A DNA stretch of 64,000 bases, from contig SDWI01000457.1 of assembly GCA_009193005.1 (NCBI GenBank), positions 241,538-305,537 of the forward strand. The letters run 5' to 3'. Of this stretch, positions 38,201-46,700 are shown in pieces (position 1 is the first letter of the stretch; each line of letters opens with the position of its first letter). This DNA is from Lamellibrachia luymesi (Eukaryota > Annelida > Polychaeta > Sabellida > Siboglinidae). Below the pieces are notes generated by a model that had not been told where the DNA came from, did not search any database, and was given only the letters and a program-made list of their open reading frames with translations. The position numbers were made by a program, and so were the translations under genes.

Positions 38201-41200
38201 GCCTGTATGATAGCGGTCTTAGGTCTTAGTGCAGGCATCCCTTACTGCACTATACATGGCCATAGGGAGGCCTGTATGATAGCGGTCTTAGGTCTTAGTG
38301 CAGGCATCCCTTACTGCACTATACATGGCCATAGGGAGGCCTGTATGATAGCGGTCTTAGGTCTTAGTGCAGGCATCCCTTACTGCACTATACATGGCCA
38401 TAGGGAGGCCTGTATGATAGCGGTCTTAGGTCTTAGTGCAGGCATCCCTTACTGCACTATACATGGCCATAGGGAGGCCTGTATGATAGCGGTCTTAGGT
38501 CTTAGTGCAGGCATCCCTTACTGCACTATACATGGCCATAGGGAGGCCTGTATGATAGCGGTCTTAGGTCTTAGTGCAGGCATCCCTTACTGCACTATAC
38601 ATGGCCATAGGGAGGCCTGTATGATAGCGGTCTTAGGTCTTAGTGCAGGCATCCCTTATTGCACTATACATGGCCATAGGGAGGCCTGTATGATAGCGGT
38701 CTTAGGTCTTAGTTCAGGCATCCCTTATTGCACTATACATGGCCATAGGGAGGCCTGTATGATAGCGGTCCTAGGTCTTAGTGCAGGCATCCCTTACTGC
38801 ACTATACATGACCATAGGGAGGCCTGTATGATAGCGGTCTTTCTGGTCTTAGTGCAGGCATCCCTGGATCATATAAACTGTAAATATGTACACATTGCTA
38901 TTTAACTATGCACATGTATGATCTAAACAAATAAACTTCACTTCTGTAAAATATTCATGGAGTTATACCATACTAATGTCACTGCATATGACTTTTGAGC
39001 CATTTTTTTAGATCACATGTGATGTGGCTTACTTTTGTTGCAAAAAAAATAGGATGATGTCAACCAATTATAACTGCATAAATGTTGTATTACTTTGAAG
39101 GTTCGGGTCTCAAAAAGTCAAGGATATTTTATTGTATAACACCATGTGCAATTATGGCAAGATAATTCCTTCATAGATGTGCCTAGAAGATTTTACAACA
39201 CTTCCTGATATTTGTAAGTCATTACACTAAATCTAAAGATCAGACTGCTTCATATATGACTGTTTTGTGCCCAAATTGATTTTTGATAACCCTCATTTAT
39301 AACCACTGTCTTTCTTTCAAATATTGCCAAATACAGTTGTCTGTAAGACACGACTCTCATCAGGAACAGATGTTAAATATTAACAGTATTTGTTATCATC
39401 CATTGAAACCTCCTATGATAAATGTGATAGCCAGAATGAAGCAGTGTTCTAAACGTCAGTAACTAGTAGTACTGTGCCATGATATCTGCAACGTCATTTA
39501 ACACAATGGGAACACAAAGTCCAGCTTGAACCATGAACAGCAAATTATCATGATATCTCATTGATATTGCATTGATTATGAACTTAGCTATGTTTCTCAC
39601 TCAAAGCAAAGCTCCCAGAGGAAACGAAAACAAATGAGTCAGATATAATATTAGATAATGACCCCTCGTTTTTCTCATTTTGTTCCCACCCAAGAGTACA
39701 AGATTGAAAGATAAAATGGCTGAGATATTGTGGGAGACCTGCCGTGATTAGCAAGTACTTATGTGTAGTTATCAGTTTATCGAAAATCTGACATGTGGAC
39801 AACTTATTTCCCATAGCCTCTGGCAGTACACGCAGTTCAACTGATTGACATAAATGTCAAGTTGCCTGGAGTTTGTAAGTTTAAAATGGCTAATTTCCAA
39901 ATTAGCTGCATTAAGAGAAGCTATCTTAATAAATATTTTTTTAATATTTAAATATGTATATTAAATACAGTTTTTTTTATTCAAAACGGTGTATTTTGTT
40001 AAACTTGTAAGATAATCCCTGTGTTGTGATAATATAATTATTTATAATTATTTTAATTGTTGAAACCTGAATATTTTTTAATATCAATAGTTTATAATTT
40101 AACAGACCTGGACGTTTACCAGCTTCCTTATTAAGACTTCAACATTCAACACCCTGCCCCTGTGGCACTGTGAAATGTGCATGTATGTTTGTGTTCTGAC
40201 CTGGGGTCAATTACATTATTTAAATTTCAAAACAATTATGCATACCAATTCCAATTCCACCTGAAAAATACCATGTCCAAAATACCAATTCCAATTATCA
40301 ATTCCACATAAAAATAACAGTAGGCAAACAGAGCAACCACAGACGAAAAATAACATTAGAGCAGATTTATTTGATTTCTGCATATTATGGTAAATAATGA
40401 CAAACATATATGATATATACAACATCTTATATTTTATTGATTATTTGTACCGAATAATTTGAGTTAAAAAGTTACATGATGTAATTAAAAAAGTAATTGA
40501 AAATGCCAGTTATCTATTTACCAATTCCAATTACTTTTAAAAACAAAACACCAATTTGTGTTTCAGTTGCATTTACAATGTAATTGACTCCATGTCTGTG
40601 TTGAAGTGTGAGTTCTTTGTTACAGTTCTCTGAGGGGACTGACAATCTCTACCTGATGCTAGAGAGCACACAGGCTCACTGGCTGAAGCTTCCACGCAGC
40701 ACCGCCACCAGGACAGACTGCAACCTAGACATCCACATACAAGGTTGGTGGCTGCAGTTAGTTCATCTAAACTACTTCATTTTTGTCCTACTCACTGTGT
40801 AAAAGCCCCACGGCCCACGAGGACATGACAACTTTACATGAACCTGATGAAATACTAGCTGTGTGTACCTTAAGGAATTGGTTTTTTAATTGTCATTGAA
40901 GGAATAGTGTTTGTACTAGATGAAATGACTTGCCAGTTATGCTTTTAGTGGTTTTAGGAATTACTTGTTTAAGTGAATAAGTTTACTTGGAAAAGGACAT
41001 GTACTTGATGAAATAACATGCCATATGTACGTTAAGGAATTACTTTTTTAAGTGTCCTTGATGACATGACTTACCTTGTGTGCTTGCCGTAATAATTAGT
41101 CACATGAACTTTAAGTAATAACGTGGGAAACTATTTCAGACGACAGCACAGTATTGTGCAGGATAACCAGGGACCTTCCTGACAACACAGAAATAGTTGC

Positions 41201-43480
41201 GATGCTCAACCGAGATGCTGACCTTGACCTTGAGGGTGGACGGGCATCCTGTCCACCTGCCAAGACCCCAGTGACCCCCACTGACCAGACAGCAGAACTG
41301 CCTCAGTATGCAGCACACTGCGAGACCAAGGTCAGGTACGATGACAGGGGTTCAAGGTCAGAGAGTAACGAAAATACCTTGAAGAAGTTTACAGAGGTGC
41401 CATCTACTGAGCAGGAGAGAAACCTAGCGAGAGACGTTGCCGCCGAAACACCAGAAACTACGTATTGTAAGTAACTAATATAACAATTGATCAACAATCT
41501 TCTGAAATATATTCTTTCATACCAGTATATAACTTTTTCTGTTTAAAAAAGTATGTTTGTCACAGTCATGAATATTGATTTTGGGGAAGATTACTTGCAC
41601 CAGGAAGGTAATAGGGCAAGAAACTCCTGCATAATTATTGTTACATGATGACGTAACGTTATTAGTTGTTGTACAAATAATCTTTACATAATAGTGGTCA
41701 ATGAAAAAATACATTCATGTATTTGTGTGCATGTGTGCGTGCATGCATGCTTGTGTGCATGCATGCATGTGTGCATGCATGTGGGGGTAATTTCAATAGA
41801 ATGCTTATTGCTAACGATATCAGCCAATTTTAAGCATTTGCATAATACTAGCTAGGTACAGTAGGAAATAATTTAATGGGAGAATTTATAGTTCAAATCT
41901 ATGAAAGATTGCAGAGATTTGGTGGGATTGTCTGCTAACGAATACTGTCTATGTGACACTCTATTCTCCTGACAATACTTTAACATTACCATTATGTTAA
42001 CACATATTTGTCATTACAAAATACCAGCATTATATTACATTATATCTCCAAATAAACCTAAGCATCTAGCTTATCCCCAAAATGCAGCAATATGAAGGTA
42101 TCATGAGACAAAAAATACAAAAAAAGTAAAAAAGTAACTTCACACAAAAAATCATCACCCATTTTTGTGGGTGTAAAACCCCCAGAAAACTGTGTACCAG
42201 TTTAAATTAAACATTAATCAGTGCATTTCAAGAGGTCTAAACACAATTGACTCCACCTGACCTATTGTAAAATTCCACATAATAGGTTCAAGGCATTCTC
42301 TGTGTATTTCTACATAGATGATATCCATGCACCTATCCATGAACTCATAAACCAAACCCTCAAATGTTAAAAGTTATAATTCACATTGTCTCCTGGGAGA
42401 TGTGTATTCCATGATAAGGGCCAATTAACACACTGCAGTAATCTCACCAGTGCAGTTGTGCTTATCTGCAGCACAAGGGTTCAGATATGCCTGGCAGCAT
42501 TCAAACTCAGCAGTGCTTGCCACAGATCTTATCAGCAGTTTCTGCTATACTGGGCGTGAAGATATCACCCACAGCCTGCCTGCATGATAAACACAAGGTT
42601 GGAAAAACAACAGAACTGGACCCATTTAGAGTGTCACTATGGCACCAGCAAATATCTGCTGCTTATTATCCTTGTAATGCCTGCTGATTAGAAACGGCAG
42701 ACACTTTGGCATGCAGATTCAACTGCCATAACAGTAACAGATGATGTATTGTCAGTGTCCTAGCCACAGTTTTGCAGATTGGTTCTCAATTCTGACAGTG
42801 ATACGTTCTGGTTATCCCGATTTGTATAAAGGTATGAAATCTGATGGTCTTTATAGTAAATTCAGTTTTATGTAATATAGACTATCAATTGTAACATTTA
42901 AACACTGCCCAAATGTTTTTTAATGAACCACATTTAAATATAATTTGGCCGTTTTCTGTATATGAATATCGACCTTGCTGTTCAGCATGCAATGTAAATG
43001 TTCAGGACAAAATATTCAAATTAAACAGATAATAATCAATTTATATAAAATGTGTGGTTCATTAAAACATATTTGTGCAGCCAAGATGGTAGAACAGATA
43101 GTTTATACTGTATAACATGATTTTAGTTTTTACAATAAAAAAATAATTAGACACTGTACATTTAAACATTGAAATGCAGATGAGTTTAAAAAAATAAATC
43201 AATCCAGTCTTAATTAATTTAATAAGAGTTATTTCCTGTGGGAATTCTGCAATTGTGTGGACACCGATTAATGCCTGCACTGTTAATTAGGACAGGTTCT
43301 TTAGAAAGAGAATTTTTTCGAAGGAACTCTTCTATATTTGTATTATTTATTTATACATTTATCTTTTTCGGTGTTTTACACATTCACGTGATTTTTGGTT
43401 TTCGGAAATTATTTTGGCCACTGGATATGTATGTAATATATATGTATGTATGCATGTATGCATGTATGTATGTATGTATG

Positions 43481-43511
<31 letters not shown>

Positions 43512-43731
43512 TATGTATGCATGTGGCAAACTCTGCCCAATTAAGTATTTAATCAATCAAATGGCCAGACTACAGCAAATTATTCTAACAAATCATATCT
43601 TGTATATGAATTTGTAATTAGCAACTATATTTATATTGATCCAAATTTGACAATTTCCAAAATACACTGTAGCAAATTTGTGATAATAGTAATAATTATA
43701 ATGTAATAATAGATGTATATTTCAGACAAAC

Positions 43732-43766
<35 letters not shown>

Positions 43767-46700
43767 TATAATTTCCAAGTTCGTCAGTTCACCATTATAG
43801 CACATTCATGCATTGTGTTGATTTTAATGTATTGTCATGTATTAAAAGTACAAATATATTATAATTATATTTGGCCATATTTAGATGAAGCCATATGTAG
43901 AAGCCACATATTGCTGTGTTGCAGTGCTGTGTCACATCTGCGGTTACTGTGGAGTGAAGTTCAGCAGCTCCAGCACGCTGCAGGCCCATCTGACTTTCTA
44001 CTGCTCCAAGAAACCAGCTCCAGGGGCAACAGTGGCGCCACCTGCTGGACTGATGTCAACTACAAGTGACAGTTGTACTGCAGAGAACGGAGCTAGCGGT
44101 GAGTCACTACTATCTCTTGTCTCCATAAAACAAGTGTGCATGCTGATATTATTTATGAATACATCTAAAAGTCATCTATGCGTGTGTGTACGTGCATGTG
44201 TGTACGTGCGTGTGTGTACGTGCGTGTGTGTACGTGCGTGTGTGTACGTGCGTGTGTGTACGTGTGTTTGTTTGGTTTTTCTCTTTATTTGTTTGGTTTC
44301 TGTTTATTTTTTTACTTGCTTGTTTCTTTTTTGCCTGCACACATAGGTGTAAGTGGGCAAGTGTGAAGGTGTGCGTGCATGCTTGCATGTGACTAAGTGT
44401 TTGCTTTATTTTATATGTTCTTCACTTAGTCAACAAATGAGTTGTTTTGATTTTGTTTTCGTTTCTTGCCGGTAGTTCCAATGTTGCATAAATATTGTGT
44501 TAATTTTAAAATTTAACTTCCGAGTTCGTCAGTTCACCATTATAGCACATTCATGTGTTGTGTTGATTTTTAACCTGCTGCATTTGTGCCGTGCTACAGA
44601 TGTGAGAGCGGAGAAGCGTCGCGGGGAGGAAGACACTGAGGAGTTTGAACTAAAGAAAGCCAAGACCACTGCCGTGATACCCATTGACAGGTGCAAGAGT
44701 CCATGCTCGAGCATTGCTAGCAATCACCACTCAGAAGACAAAGACACGTCCTTGCGTAGTGATGACAGCAACCACTCAGGGTCGCCACCAGCACTGAAGG
44801 CGGCGAAGACGAGACAGGCGTTCCAGTGTCCGCATTGTCTGTATTCGGCCAACAAGTGCTCCAGTCTCAATCGTCACATGCGCATCCACTTTCCACCGAA
44901 GGAGCAATGTAGCTCTCCAGTGGTGGAGGAACGTTTCTGTCTGGCCGAGATTTACTGCGTTGAATGTAACATACAGTTCTCGTCGAAGGCAACGTATCTC
45001 CGGCACAAAGAGTTCTACTGCGAGAGTAGACATCGAGGCGTGGCATATGTCCGACGGCGATCCAACAGTGAGCACAGCCCAGCAGCGCCATCTAGGGGCA
45101 GTGCTCCGCAATTCGAGTCGGGATCGTCAATGGCAGCTGCGATTTTGTCCAGCCAGGGGGCAGCATCTGTGTATGTGTCATCACCGCAAGAGATGACGTT
45201 ATTAGCGGGACAGCAGCGAGTTGGCGTGTCACCAGCAGTAGCTGGCATGTCACCACTGTCGGCAGTTAGCATGTCATCGATGGTGGCGACGGCAGAAATG
45301 GCGCGGTCGCAGACAGCTGCCGCAATGATGCTTGCATCACCGACGCTGTTCGAGTCTGGGATGCCGTTCAGCGTTCCCGCCACTGTCATCCTGCAGCCAC
45401 TTGTGGCACCACCTGGTGGCATGTTAGTGAACTCTGTGCAGGCGCATCATGCGATGCTGTCCTCTCCACCTGTGACAAGTTCAAACGAGCAGCCACTCGA
45501 CTTGTCCCTCAGCAAAAGGTCACCTTCGCCAAGGTCTGAATGCGACACAAAACATGAGGTGCAATCTATGGAGGGTATCCAAAAAACTGAAACTGTCGAA
45601 CGATTGATGTCCCACAAACTAAAAGAGGAGCCACAAGACCTAAGCACGTGCAAGAGTCAGTCTGTGTCACCAAGAGAGACGTGTCGTACGATGTCACCAA
45701 AGTCATCACCAGTGCCGGAAGCATCTAACTACCTGGCAGCAGGAGGTTTGCAGATTCGGCCACCAGAGGGCGTAGTTGCACCACTCCCACCGATATTAAT
45801 CGCCCCGCCGGTGCCACCAGGGGTCATGCCCACACTGCCAACTATCAGCAAGTGTCTCGAGTGCAACATCGTCTTCTACAAGCACGAGAACTACGTTGCG
45901 CACAAAGAACACTACTGCGCCGGCCGACTCAACAAGCCGTCTGCTGCTTCAGTGTCGCCACCTGGCATTGTGCGTACATCCCCTGTGATGGCGATCTCAC
46001 CCAGTGTGAAGTCACCAGTCTGTTCTACTCCCGTCATGAGCCCTGGTGGCGGGCAGACTCAGCCGATGGCGGAGATGTACACAGTGGACCATAGCTTCCT
46101 GCACTACTACTGCATTCCGTGCAAAATCAAGTTCAGTAGCATGGACACTCTGAAGGCACACAAGGACTACTATTGCCCCGCTCGCGCCGCAGAGAAAGTC
46201 ATAGATAGCGCCACTGCAGATACAGTGACGCAGTCGAACAGTTCAAGCGAGAGCCGAGTAGAGAACGGTGCTGCTACCTGTCTGTGCACGCAGTGCGGAA
46301 GTGTCTTTCCGTCTGCGCGGCAGTTGAAGCACCACGTATGTGTGCTGCCACCGTCAGCACCACTGCCGCTCTTCCACTGCCCGTATTGCGACTATGTCGC
46401 TCAGAGCGAGTCACGCCTCACCGAACATCTGAAAGCACATGCTCCGTCGAAGGCATACAGATGTACGCTTTGTGGTTACCGTGGAAACACGCCGCGTGGA
46501 ATGCGGATGCATGGGAAGATGCACACAGACGAAAACGAAGAGTTCACCGATGACAACATCACCGAGTATGAGGAGCCGCCGCTGCTTCCAAAACTTATCC
46601 GAAATAATCTCCCATCTGAGAACGCTTCACTTGATGTAGAGGCGGAACTCATCCGTCTGAAGAACGAGCCATACAAACGTCGCAAGTCACGCAAGTGCTT

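Larger units (their letters stand above)
34613..40625 (+). other. FOG intron 2, 6.0 kb
   Basis: Phase 0. It contains TATG and GT microsatellites (37236-37341), the 69-bp array (37697-38868) and element copy B (40203-40592). The rest (34613-37230, 38870-40200) is AT-rich sequence without recognisable features apart from a GC-richer piece at 35850-36110. Confidence 0.85.

Noticed and set aside
37580..38905. 441-residue open frame with a hydrophobic start and 23-residue repeats, possible secreted repeat protein
   Set aside because: It starts at TTG, not ATG. The hydrophobic part comes from T-rich intronic DNA, and the openness follows from a stop-free 69-bp unit divisible by three. It lies inside a FOG intron without promoter or splice signals.
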